A stretch of 64,000 nucleotides of DNA from KBS50 sp042666615 (GTDB lineage Bacteria > Actinomycetota > Actinomycetes > Mycobacteriales > Micromonosporaceae). The DNA lies in contig NZ_JBHTDD010000003.1 of assembly GCF_042666615.1 (NCBI RefSeq), forward strand, positions 124,001-188,000. Direction: 5' to 3'. Positions 11,945-20,281 of this stretch are shown one piece after another. A program made the position numbers and the translations under genes. The notes below the pieces were generated by a model. It was not told where the DNA came from. It saw only the letters and a program-made list of their open reading frames with translations, and did no database searches. The stretch's first letter is position 1. Every line of letters starts with the position of its first letter.

Positions 11945-11986
11945 CCCCGCGCGGGACGCTTGGCCAAGGGCCGTTCCCGCGCGGGG
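11945..11986. terminator. Bidirectional hairpin between convergent genes
   Basis: Perfect 12-bp arms, CCCCGCGCGGGA (11945-11956) and its complement (11975-11986), with an 18-nt loop. It sits between the ends of the epimerase-like gene and the penicillin-binding protein gene. No long U run, so this is a structural call. Confidence 0.6.
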
Positions 11987-12008
11987 CACCAGTCGTGTGG
12001 ACCCTGTC

Positions 12009-14102
12009 TCACGGCACGCCCAGCGCGAGCCGGCGGCTCGGCGGGGCGAAGGCGGCGACCGGCTTGCCACGCAACGCCTCCTCCATCACCCGGCCGACCG
12101 CCACCGTCAACTGGGCCTGCACCTCCCGGCCGACCGCGTCGCGCGGGTTGTCGGGATTGGTGGCGATGCCGGCGACCGCGACCTGCGGGGTGTACGCCAC
12201 CACGGTCTCCGTCGCGTACCCCTCGTTGCTGCCGGTCTTGCCGGCGATCGGCCGGTTGGGGACGACCTGCCGGAGCTGACCGCCGGTGCCGCCATCGCAC
12301 TGGTTGAAGGCCGACTGGTCACCCACCGGGCAGCGGGCAGCGTCGGTCGCCGCCCGTGCCGTGTCCGCCGGCAGCACCTGCCGGCAGGCCGGGTCCGCCG
12401 CCGGCACCGGCCGGCCGGCCGCGTCCCAGATCGACGTGACCGGCGACGGCGCGCAGTACCTCCCCTCGGCCGCCACTGTGGCGTAGGCATTGGCCAGGTC
12501 CAGCGGCGTGGTGGCGGAGACGCCCAGGGTGAACGGACCCCACAGGTGGGCACCGTCCACCGCCAGCCGCGCGTCGTCCTCGGCCCGGAAGGTGATGCCC
12601 AGCCGCTGGGCCATCTCCACCACCCGCTCCGCGCCGACGGTCTCCTGGAGGTGGACGAAGTAGGTGTTGACCGACCGGCCGAAGGCGGTCCACATGTTGC
12701 GTAACCCGCTCTGCGTCTCGGGACTGGCGTTCTGCGGACACCAGAGCCCGCCGCAGCTCGCGGGCCCGTCCACCGGATAGCGGGTGAGCAGCTTGGCCGG
12801 GGCGTTGTACGGACTGTTCAGCGGCATCCCGGCCTCCAGCGCGGCCAGCAGTGTGAACAGTTTGAAGGTGGAGCCGGCCTGGTAGCCCACGATGTCCCCG
12901 CCCCCGGCCACGAGCTGGTTCATGGTGTTCGGATAGTTGACCTGACCGGGCGGATTGGCCGTCAGCCCGTAGTGCCGGTTCACCGCCATGGCGAGCACCC
13001 GGCCGGTCCCCGGCTGCACCACCGCGAGCGGCGCCGCGCGCGGGCTGGCATAGCCGTAGATGCCTGTCACCTGTCGCACCGCGGCGGACTGGACGTCGAG
13101 ATCGAGCGAGCTGACGATGCGGTAGCCGCCCCGGCGCAACGCGTTACGCCGGTCGTTGACCGTGGACCCGAAGGCGGGCTGCTGTTCCCACCACCGCGCC
13201 ACGTAGTCGCAGAAGAATCCCCAGTCGTCGCCGGTCGGTGAGACACAGTTGCCCGGCATGGGACTCGGGCGCAGTCCCAGCGGCGCCACCGCGGCGCGTT
13301 TCCGCTCGGCGGGGGAGATGATGCCCAGCTCGACGAGTTGGTCCAGCACGTACGTCCGGCGGGGCAGGGCCGCGGTCGCGTCACCGTTGATCGGGTCGTA
13401 CTGCTCCGGCGACTGGACCAGGCCGGCGAGCAGCGCCGCCTCGGGCAGGTTCAGAGCCGCGGCGGGCTTGCTGAAGTACCGCTGGGCGGCGGCGGAGACC
13501 CCGTATGCGCCGGCGCCGAAGTAGGCGATGTTCAGGTACCGGCTGAGGATCTCGTCCTTGCCGAGCTCGCGCTCCAGCGCCAGCGCGTACCGCATCTCCT
13601 GGACCTTGCGGCCGACGCTCGTCTCGGTGGCCGCGGCCCGCTCCGCCTCGGTGAGCGAGGGGTCGGTCTTCCGCACGTTCCGCACGTATTGCATGGTCAG
13701 CGTGGAGGCCCCCTGCCGGGTCTCACCGCCCACCCGGTTGGCCACGAAGGCCCGGACCACGCCGCGCAGGTCCACCCCACGATGCTGGTAGAAGCGGGTG
13801 TCCTCGGCCGCCACCATGGCGTGTCGCATGATCGGGGCCACCGCCTGGAGCGGGACGTCCTGCCGGTTCTCGGCGAAGTAGGTGGTAATCAACGTCCGGC
13901 CGTCGTTGGCGTACAGGTAGGAGCGCTGCGGGTTGGACGGCGTGTCGAGATTCGCGGGCAGGTCCGCGTACGGCCGGGTGACGGTGGCGAGACCCCAGCC
14001 GGCGACCAGGTGGACGGGGAGCATGACGGCCGCGAGGAGCAGACCGCCCAGCACACCGGACAGGACGACCGTGGCGGCGACCGAGAGCTTGGATCGGACC
14101 AT
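12009..14102 (-). CDS. Class A penicillin-binding protein (transglycosylase/transpeptidase)
   Basis: Bifunctional peptidoglycan synthase, 697 aa. An N-terminal membrane helix (about 8-35) is followed by the GT51 domain with EDTRFYQHRGVD (catalytic Glu in the AEDTRFY motif) and the RKVQEM block. The transpeptidase domain shows all three motifs: STFK (in AGSTFKLFTLL), SVN (in GRSVNTYF) and KTGS (in IAGKTGSNEGY). It has no PASTA tail. Its neighbour is a hairpin-separated convergent gene; upstream lies a 248-bp gap with a palindromic element. Confidence 0.95.
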   Translation of the reverse strand: MVRSKLSVAATVVLSGVLGGLLLAAVMLPVHLVAGWGLATVTRPYADLPANLDTPSNPQRSYLYANDGRTLITTYFAENRQDVPLQAVAPIMRHAMVAAEDTRFYQHRGVDLRGVVRAFVANRVGGETRQGASTLTMQYVRNVRKTDPSLTEAERAAATETSVGRKVQEMRYALALERELGKDEILSRYLNIAYFGAGAYGVSAAAQRYFSKPAAALNLPEAALLAGLVQSPEQYDPINGDATAALPRRTYVLDQLVELGIISPAERKRAAVAPLGLRPSPMPGNCVSPTGDDWGFFCDYVARWWEQQPAFGSTVNDRRNALRRGGYRIVSSLDLDVQSAAVRQVTGIYGYASPRAAPLAVVQPGTGRVLAMAVNRHYGLTANPPGQVNYPNTMNQLVAGGGDIVGYQAGSTFKLFTLLAALEAGMPLNSPYNAPAKLLTRYPVDGPASCGGLWCPQNASPETQSGLRNMWTAFGRSVNTYFVHLQETVGAERVVEMAQRLGITFRAEDDARLAVDGAHLWGPFTLGVSATTPLDLANAYATVAAEGRYCAPSPVTSIWDAAGRPVPAADPACRQVLPADTARAATDAARCPVGDQSAFNQCDGGTGGQLRQVVPNRPIAGKTGSNEGYATETVVAYTPQVAVAGIATNPDNPRDAVGREVQAQLTVAVGRVMEEALRGKPVAAFAPPSRRLALGVP

Positions 14103-14250
14103 CGGGGCACCTCGCGCATCGGGTTGGGCTGATGCGCTTCAGGATTGCCGATTACGGCATTATTGTGAGGGTTACCCGCGAAACACCCCCAATGGGGTCA
14201 AGCCCCCACGAGCAGGCGAGCCCCCCAACCCTCCCCATCACTACTCTCCG

Positions 14251-14319
14251 CGATCTTGAACTTTTGGCGCCGACAAAAGCCGTAAAAGGTACGAAAGGTC
14301 AACCCAAACCGCAAGATCG
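14251..14319. repeat. GATC-bounded palindromic intergenic element
   Basis: An 8-bp outer stem CGATCTTG/CAAGATCG (14251-14258 with 14312-14319) encloses an inner 6-bp stem CTTTTG/CAAAAG (14261-14266 with 14274-14279). The surrounding bases are A-rich compared with the flanks. It lies between the penicillin-binding protein start and the phosphatase 3' end. Confidence 0.55.
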
Positions 14320-14350
14320 TGGCGGAACGGGAGGCCGGGGAGCTAGTTAG

Positions 14351-14971
14351 TTAGGGAAGCAAGGTGGCGGCCAGCGGTTGGACGGTCTCCTCAATCTCGT
14401 CCGCCACCCGGCTGAAGCACTGATCGCCCCGCCCCCACGGATCGTCCAGGTCGTCCCCGGGCTGCGCGTTGGTCCCCCGTCGGGCCGTGTTCGCGGCCTC
14501 GACCAGGGCCACCCCGCGAGCGTAGACGGCCTCGGCGGTGGCATCCGCCGCCGGCAGGGTCGACAGGTCGAGCATCGGCAGCAGCCGGCCGAACTCGCCG
14601 AGCACGAACGTCCGGTCGGCCGCGTCGGGGCGCAGCGCCAGCACGTACTCGTGCTGATCGGCGGTCGCGGTGAGGACCAGGTCGGCTGCGTCGATCTGGT
14701 CCGAGCGCAGCCGGCGGGCCGCGAACCCCTCGACGTCACCACCGCGCGACCGGACCTGCCGGGCGGCCGGCGGGTTCATCCCCTCGCCGGCGTGCCAGCC
14801 GCCGGTGCCCGCGCTGTGACTGTGCAACAGCTCGTCGGCGAGGCCGGCCGGCACGTCCCCGCCGCGCGACCGCGCCAGCCGCTCCCGCACCGCGAGGACG
14901 AGCAGCCGCTCGGCCATCGGCGACCGGCAGATGTTTCCCATGCAGACGTGCAGGACGGTGAACGGCGGCAC
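14351..14971 (-). CDS. Low-molecular-weight protein tyrosine phosphatase
   Basis: The protein is 206 aa. The P-loop near the N terminus reads CMGNICRS, matching the C-X5-R-S signature with Cys10 as the nucleophile and Arg16 binding phosphate. The later DPWGRGDQCF segment supplies the general-acid Asp (DP motif). The GTG at 14971 directly follows the stop of the threonylcarbamoyl-AMP synthase gene, so the two are translated as a pair. Such phosphatases act on tyrosine-phosphorylated or arginine-phosphorylated proteins; the target is unknown here. Confidence 0.92.
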   Translation of the reverse strand: MPPFTVLHVCMGNICRSPMAERLLVLAVRERLARSRGGDVPAGLADELLHSHSAGTGGWHAGEGMNPPAARQVRSRGGDVEGFAARRLRSDQIDAADLVLTATADQHEYVLALRPDAADRTFVLGEFGRLLPMLDLSTLPAADATAEAVYARGVALVEAANTARRGTNAQPGDDLDDPWGRGDQCFSRVADEIEETVQPLAATLLP

Positions 14972-15616
14972 TCACGCCTCCTGCGGGATGATGTCCGGGA
15001 TCACGTCGCAGAGTCGCTCCAGTGACAGCGCACCCTGGCGCAGCACCCGCGGCTTCTCGCCCGTCACGTCCACGATCGTGCTGGGCAGCGAATCTGGACA
15101 CGGCCCGGCCTCCAGGTAGGCGCGTACCGCGTACCCGAGCTGGTCACGGGCCTGCTCGGCGGTGAGCGCCGCGGGCTGGCCGTGCTTGTTCGCCGACGAC
15201 ACGGCCATCGGGCCCGTCTCCCGCAGCACCTCCAGCGCCACCGGATGCAGCGGCATCCGCACCGCCACCGTCCCCTGCAGGTCACCCAGATCCCACTGCA
15301 GGCTCGGCGAGTGCTCGACCACGATGGTCAGCGGACCCGGCCAGAACGCGTCGACCAGGTCCCGGGCCGTCATCGGCAGCGAGAACACCAGGCCGTCCAG
15401 GGTGTGCCGGGACCCGATCAACACCGGCGGCGGCACGTTCCGGCCGCGACCCTTCGCGTCCTGAAGGGCCTTCACCGCGTACGGGGTGAAGGCGTCGGCC
15501 CCGATCCCGTACACGGTCTCGGTGGGCAGCACCACCAGTTCGCCGTTGCGGACCGCCTCGATCGCGGCGGCGATCCCGCGGTCCCGTTCGGCCGCCGACC
15601 GGCAGTCATAGAGCAT
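14972..15616 (-). CDS. L-threonylcarbamoyladenylate synthase (Sua5/YrdC family)
   Basis: Makes threonylcarbamoyl-AMP from threonine, bicarbonate and ATP for the t6A modification of ANN-decoding tRNAs. It is 214 aa with the family signature LPTETVYGIGADAF, KGRGRNVPPPVLIGS and a conserved SSANKHGQP block. It lacks the extra Sua5 C-terminal domain. ATG 15616 is chosen because upstream in-frame sequence is low in complexity and includes the palindrome at 15656-15713. Confidence 0.93.
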   Translation of the reverse strand: MLYDCRSAAERDRGIAAAIEAVRNGELVVLPTETVYGIGADAFTPYAVKALQDAKGRGRNVPPPVLIGSRHTLDGLVFSLPMTARDLVDAFWPGPLTIVVEHSPSLQWDLGDLQGTVAVRMPLHPVALEVLRETGPMAVSSANKHGQPAALTAEQARDQLGYAVRAYLEAGPCPDSLPSTIVDVTGEKPRVLRQGALSLERLCDVIPDIIPQEA

Positions 15617-15655
15617 CACGGGATCAGAGTCTGCCACGCCACCCCCCGCCCCCCG

Positions 15656-15713
15656 CGATCTAGGGCAGATGGTCGTGAATTGATCTCTATTCACGACCAT
15701 CTGCCCTAGATCG
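15656..15713. repeat. Perfect 25-bp-arm palindromic element, copy 1
   Basis: Left arm 15656-15680 and right arm 15689-15713 are perfectly complementary over 25 bp around an 8-nt loop. The arms begin CGATCTAGGGCAGATGG. A near-identical copy lies at 44547-44602. The right arm encodes the last residues of the neighbouring PP2C gene. It may act as a terminator for that gene. Confidence 0.9.
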
Positions 15714-16541
15714 GCGGGGAGGGTGGGGTGGGGAGGGGGAGGGTGGGGAGGGTGGGCGGGCGCGGTGGGCTGGGGGTTGGGCGGTGACGCGGAGCAGGGC
15801 CACCGTCGCGTTGTCCGCGCCACCGACGGCGATCGTGTCGGCGGTGAGCTGGCGGGCGATCTCGTCGAGGTCGGCGTCCCGGCTCAACAGCCGCCGCAGC
15901 CGGTGGTAGTCGAGCTGATCGGTGATGCCGTCGGTGCACAGGCAGTAGACGTCGCCCGGCAGCAGGGAGACGCGCAGCAGATCCGGTTCCGGCTGTTCCG
16001 GATGACCCACGTACCGGGTGAGCTGGTAGCGGGCCGCCGCCGCCTCGGCCGAGTCGGCCGCGTACCAGCCGTGCACCAGGCCCAGCCAGGCGGTGGTGTG
16101 ATCGACGGTGAGCAGTTCCAGCAGCCCGCCGCGCAGCCGGTACGCCCGCGAGTCGCCGAGCTGCACGATCCACGCGTCCCGGCCGGTCGGCCCGGCGAGC
16201 AGCGCGGTCAGGGTGCATCCGGTCAGCTCGCCCAGCTCGGCCCCGGCCCGGGTCACCTGATCCTGGGTGTCCGCCACGGCGGTGCGTAGCTCGTCCGGAC
16301 CGGCCGCCGCGCCGATCCCCCGGATCTGGTCGACGAGAGTCGTCATCGCGGTGGCCCCGGCCACGGTGCTGCCCCGCCCGCCGCCCATTCCGTCCGCCAC
16401 GGCCAGGAACGGCAGCTCGGGGTCGATGTGCAGGACGTCGAAGTTGGCCGGGTACCGGCTGCCCACGCAGGTGGCGCCGGCCACCGACAACCGGCGGCGA
16501 CCGCGGTCGAAGCTCCGCACAGTGTCCGCGAGCGATTGCAT
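15687..16541 (-). CDS. PP2C-family serine/threonine protein phosphatase
   Basis: The protein is 284 aa. Metal-binding motifs of the PPM/PP2C fold are present: ADGMGG (residues about 48-53), GDSRAYRL, CTDGITD and a final ADNATV. Cytoplasmic, with no membrane segment. The last about 30 residues are a Pro/Ser-rich tail, and the final seven (SRADGRE) come from the right arm of the palindromic element, with the stop codon at the loop edge. The 3' end was therefore probably rewritten by insertion of that element. Confidence 0.9.
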   Translation of the reverse strand: MQSLADTVRSFDRGRRRLSVAGATCVGSRYPANFDVLHIDPELPFLAVADGMGGGRGSTVAGATAMTTLVDQIRGIGAAAGPDELRTAVADTQDQVTRAGAELGELTGCTLTALLAGPTGRDAWIVQLGDSRAYRLRGGLLELLTVDHTTAWLGLVHGWYAADSAEAAAARYQLTRYVGHPEQPEPDLLRVSLLPGDVYCLCTDGITDQLDYHRLRRLLSRDADLDEIARQLTADTIAVGGADNATVALLRVTAQPPAHRARPPSPPSPSPPHPPRRSRADGRE

Positions 16542-16814
16542 TGCGCCAGTATGCCGGGCTGTTCCGGCCGACGTCGGACAACCGGCCGCCGCTGCGTTTC
16601 CGGGTCGAGTCGGTGCCGGGAGACACCCGGTTCCGGGTGCTGTTGCCGCTGGCCGGGGCGGCGTCGGGGGGTCAGATCGACGAGACGTTATGACGTAGTC
16701 GATATGTATCGCTTGACGGGTGTCACATTTAGCGTGGGTTTCGTCCCCGGCGGCGCCCGAAGGTGGCCTTTCATCCTCATCGGGCGTGGTCTACCCCCGA
16801 TGAAGGGACTGTGC

Positions 16815-17957
16815 ATGCTCAACCGACTCGCGTCCGCCGCGGCCGCCACAGCGCTCGCGGCGGGCCTGGTGGCCACCGCACCCCAGGCGGTCACCGCGGC
16901 ACCCCCACCCACCCCCGCCCCCGCGACCGACCAGGTGTCGCCGGATCTGCTCCAGGCCATGCAACGGGACCTCGGCCTGGACGAGGACGCCGCCCGGGCC
17001 CGACTGAGCGCCGACGCCCGTGCCGCGACCGCGGAGCGGTCACTGCGGGCCGCGCTCGGCGACCGGTTCGGCGGCGCCTGGCTGGCCGGCGGGGACACGG
17101 TGATGGTCGCCGTGACAGACGAGAAGGCCGCCTCGGAGGTCCGCGCCGCCGGAGCGGAGCCGACCCTGGTCGCCCGCGGCGAGAACCAGTTGACCAAGCT
17201 CAAGGACACCTTGGACGCGAACGCCACCAAGGCGTCCCGGTCGATCACGGGCTGGCACGTCGACGTGGCCGACAACGCCGTCGTGGTCCGCGCCACCCCG
17301 GCCGGCGCCACGGCGGCCAAGGAGTTCGCCACCGCCAGCGGCCTGCCCGCTGACGTGGTACGGGTCGAGACCGCCGCCGAGGCACCCCGACCGTTGTACG
17401 ACATTCGCGGCGGCGACGCGTACCACACCCCGGTCGGTCGCTGCTCCGTCGGATTCGCGGTCTCCGGCGGGTTCGTCACCGCGGGCCACTGCGGCACCGT
17501 CGGCCAGTCGACCGAGGGTTCCAACGGGGTGGCCCAGGGCACGTTCCAGGGCTCCTCGTTCCCGGGCAACGACTACGCCTGGGTGGCGACGAACGGTTCC
17601 TGGACGCCGCAGCCGCACGTGAACGACTACGCCGGCGGCGTGGTCACCGTCTCCGGCTCGGCCGAATCGGCGGTCGGCTCCTCGGTGTGCCGGTCCGGCT
17701 CGACCACCGGCTGGCACTGCGGCACCATCCAGTCCAAGAACGAGACCGTCAACTACGCCGAGGGCGCCGTGTCCGGGATGACCCGGACCAGCGCCTGCGC
17801 CGAGCCCGGTGACTCGGGCGGCTCCTGGCTGACCGGGAACCAGGCGCAGGGCGTCACCTCCGGCGGGTCCGGCAACTGCACCTCCGGCGGCACCACGTTC
17901 TTCCAGCCCGTCAACGAGATCCTCGCCGCGTACGGGCTGAGTCTGGTCACCGGCTGA
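16815..17957 (+). CDS. Secreted S1-family serine protease (streptogrisin/alpha-lytic type)
   Basis: Secreted endopeptidase, 380 aa from ATG 16815, with GAAGGGA upstream of that start; an earlier in-frame ATG at 16800 would add five residues. Signal peptide about 1-28 ending VTAA. A prodomain (about 35-180) of the alpha-lytic type follows, then the mature domain starting near DIRGGDAYHT. The triad is visible: His in TAGHCG, Asp in GNDYAWV, Ser in GDSGGS. Paired cysteines flank the catalytic His and Ser. No C-terminal binding module. A strong terminator follows. Confidence 0.95.
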   Translation: MLNRLASAAAATALAAGLVATAPQAVTAAPPPTPAPATDQVSPDLLQAMQRDLGLDEDAARARLSADARAATAERSLRAALGDRFGGAWLAGGDTVMVAVTDEKAASEVRAAGAEPTLVARGENQLTKLKDTLDANATKASRSITGWHVDVADNAVVVRATPAGATAAKEFATASGLPADVVRVETAAEAPRPLYDIRGGDAYHTPVGRCSVGFAVSGGFVTAGHCGTVGQSTEGSNGVAQGTFQGSSFPGNDYAWVATNGSWTPQPHVNDYAGGVVTVSGSAESAVGSSVCRSGSTTGWHCGTIQSKNETVNYAEGAVSGMTRTSACAEPGDSGGSWLTGNQAQGVTSGGSGNCTSGGTTFFQPVNEILAAYGLSLVTG

Positions 17958-17982
17958 GAACCGAGACTTTCCTCCCTCGGGT

Positions 17983-18016
17983 GGGCGGGGCCGGCGCGAG
18001 CCGGCCCCGCCCTTTT
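17983..18016 (+). terminator. Strong Rho-independent terminator after the S1 protease
   Basis: Perfect 13-bp arms (17983-17995 and 18000-18012) with loop GCGA and then TTTT at 18013-18016. Confidence 0.93.
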
Positions 18017-18136
18017 ACGCCACACCTGTCTTCCAGAACCGATATGGGCGAATAATCGACCATCCTTGCCTCCTCCCGGTTCTGAAACGCGGATCGGCTG
18101 CGCGAAACGTCACGGCGTCCGGGGTCGCCGGGATCG

Positions 18137-19156
18137 TTGCCGTGCTGCACACTGGCGGCCGTGGAGTCCCGAGGCGAACGCGACGGCAATGCCGGCACCT
18201 GCTCGGCCGTGGTGGTCAACCCGGCCAAGGTGACCGACCTGGACGAGTTGCGGGGCACCGTGACGGACGCGCTGACGGCGGCCGGATGGGCGGAGCCGCT
18301 GTGGTACGAGACCACGGTCGAGGACCCCGGAAAGGGCCAGACCCGGCAGGCGATCGAGGCGGGCGCGGAGGTGGTGTTCGCCTGCGGCGGCGACGGTACG
18401 GTGCTGTCCTGCGTCAACTCGCTGGTCGGCACGGACGTGGCGCTCGCGGTGCTGCCCAGCGGCACGGGCAACCTGCTGGCCGCGAATCTCGGCCTGTCCG
18501 ACGACCTCGCCGCCGGCATCCAGGTGGCGATCGAGCGCGGCAAGCGTCAACTCGACGTGGGTGAGCTGGACGGCCAGTACTTCACCGTGATGGCCGGCAT
18601 GGGCTTCGACGCCAAGATGCTGGCCGACACCTCGGAGACCACCAAGCGGCGGATCGGCTGGCCGGCGTACGTGATGGGGGCGGCCCGGCACCTGCGCGAC
18701 CGGCCGATGCGGCTGACCATCAAGATCGACGACGGCCCGCCGGTGCGCCGCCGGGCCAAATCGGTGCTGGTGGCCAACGTGGGCCGGTTGCAGGGCGGGC
18801 TGCGGTTGCTGGCAGACGCCGAGCCGGACGACGGCCTGCTCGACATCGCGGTGCTGTCCCCGCGGACCATCGGCCACTGGGTGGCGCTCGGCTGGGCGGT
18901 GGCGCGACGCCGCGAGCGGGTGCCCCGGATGCAGGTGCTGCGCGGGCGGCGGGTAGAGATCCGGAGCACCCGGGCGCAGCCGCGCGAACTCGACGGCGAC
19001 GTGATCGATCCGGGCCGCACGCTGAACGTGCGGGTCCGGCCCGAGGCGCTCTGGCTCTGCGTGCCACGTCCCGAGGAGGCGCCGGACATCTCGGTGGACG
19101 CCGACGCGGTGGCCGAACGCGGCGAGCGGTTCGTCGAGGAGGCGCATCGTGACTGA
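18137..19156 (+). CDS. Diacylglycerol kinase-family lipid kinase
   Basis: The protein is 339 aa. The DAGK catalytic signature CGGDGTVLSCVNSL and the LPSGTGNLLA segment are present. The C-terminal half has the usual beta-rich fold ending in a Arg-X-Pro-rich stretch. Family members phosphorylate diacylglycerol or related lipids at the inner membrane face. The start is uncertain: ATG 18137 has no clear ribosome site, and GTG 18161 (then Glu-Ser-Arg-Gly) is an alternative, possibly leaderless. The YihY gene follows after 49 bp. Confidence 0.88.
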   Translation: MPCCTLAAVESRGERDGNAGTCSAVVVNPAKVTDLDELRGTVTDALTAAGWAEPLWYETTVEDPGKGQTRQAIEAGAEVVFACGGDGTVLSCVNSLVGTDVALAVLPSGTGNLLAANLGLSDDLAAGIQVAIERGKRQLDVGELDGQYFTVMAGMGFDAKMLADTSETTKRRIGWPAYVMGAARHLRDRPMRLTIKIDDGPPVRRRAKSVLVANVGRLQGGLRLLADAEPDDGLLDIAVLSPRTIGHWVALGWAVARRRERVPRMQVLRGRRVEIRSTRAQPRELDGDVIDPGRTLNVRVRPEALWLCVPRPEEAPDISVDADAVAERGERFVEEAHRD

Positions 19157-19205
19157 GAGTTCCGTTGGCTAGCCAGGTCCCGGCGGTGATTGCGCGGAGC
19201 GGGCG

Positions 19206-20201
19206 ATGAGCAGCACCCGGATCGTCCCCGAGACCCGCCTGATGGCGGAGAACGAACTCACCGCCGACGACGCCTGGCACACCCTGCGCCGGCACGGCGG
19301 GTGGCACCTGCTGCGGGACGCGTTCATCCGGTTCCGGTACGGCGACGGGTTCAGCCACTCCCGGGCGCTCGCCCTGCAGCTCTGCCTCGCCGTGGTGCCG
19401 TTCCTGATCGCCCTCACCGGGCTGGTCGGTCAGATCGGGGCGCGCCGGGGCGGCAAGGTGATCGCCGAGACCGTGGTGGCCATCACGCCGGGCGCCAGCG
19501 CCCAGATGGTCCGGGAACTGCTGGAGAACCAGGGCGACGACGCCGGCGAGGTGGCCCTGGTGCTGGGCCTGATCACCGGGCTGGTGGCGCTGACCACCAC
19601 GATGGCCCAGATCGAACGGGGCGCCAACCGGATCTACGGGGTGGAGCGGGACCGGCCGGTGCACTGGAAGTACCTGCGCGCCGCGGTGCTCGCCGTCTGC
19701 GCCGGTCTGCCCGCCCTCATCGGATTCCTCATCCTGGTGGCCGGCACCCCGCTGGGCGAGGCGGTGCAGCGGCACTACGAGTGGGGCACCGCGGCGAACG
19801 CCACCTGGGCCCTGGTGCGCTGGCCGCTGAGCCTGGCCCTGACCGTCTTCGCGGTGGCCGTGCTGTTCCGGCACGCGCCCCGGCGCAAGCAACCCGGACT
19901 GTCCTGGGTGCTGTTCGGTGCCGCGCTGGGCACCGTCCTGTGGTGGGTGGCCAGCCTGATGCTTGCCGGTTACGTGCGGTTCTCCGACCAGTTCGGCCAG
20001 ACGTACGGGCAGTTGACCGGGATGATGGCGCTGCTGCTGTGGGCCAACCTGACCGGCATGGCGCTGTTCGGCGGGCTGGCGTTCGCCGCCCAGTTGGAGG
20101 CGCTGCGGGTGGGCGCGCCGGAGCCGGCCCAGCCCGATCTCTGGCGGCCGGACTCGGAGCGCCGGGAGGACATGGACACCGGCGAGATGACCGCCCTGTA
20201 G
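19206..20201 (+). CDS. YihY/BrkB-family inner membrane protein
   Basis: The protein is 331 aa with about six membrane helices (near 70-90, 135-160, 185-205, 215-235, 250-270, 280-300). It has the family features LALQLCLAVVPFLIAL and MALLLWANLTGMALFGG. GGAGCGGGCG lies just before the ATG. Function of the family is unclear; roles in envelope or transport have been suggested. It sits in a lipid-phosphate neighbourhood with the kinase and the PAP2 phosphatase. Confidence 0.85.
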   Translation: MSSTRIVPETRLMAENELTADDAWHTLRRHGGWHLLRDAFIRFRYGDGFSHSRALALQLCLAVVPFLIALTGLVGQIGARRGGKVIAETVVAITPGASAQMVRELLENQGDDAGEVALVLGLITGLVALTTTMAQIERGANRIYGVERDRPVHWKYLRAAVLAVCAGLPALIGFLILVAGTPLGEAVQRHYEWGTAANATWALVRWPLSLALTVFAVAVLFRHAPRRKQPGLSWVLFGAALGTVLWWVASLMLAGYVRFSDQFGQTYGQLTGMMALLLWANLTGMALFGGLAFAAQLEALRVGAPEPAQPDLWRPDSERREDMDTGEMTAL

Positions 20202-20281
20202 ACCCGGACAAACCGCACACCGGTGTACGGGCGCTCGCATCGGGGTATTGCGCTGGCCCAGACGAGCAGGAGCCGCTGCGG

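Noticed and set aside
16690..16760. Apparent promoter (TTGACG with a spacer) before the S1 protease
   Set aside because: The -10 region does not fit well, and several equally weak boxes are close by.
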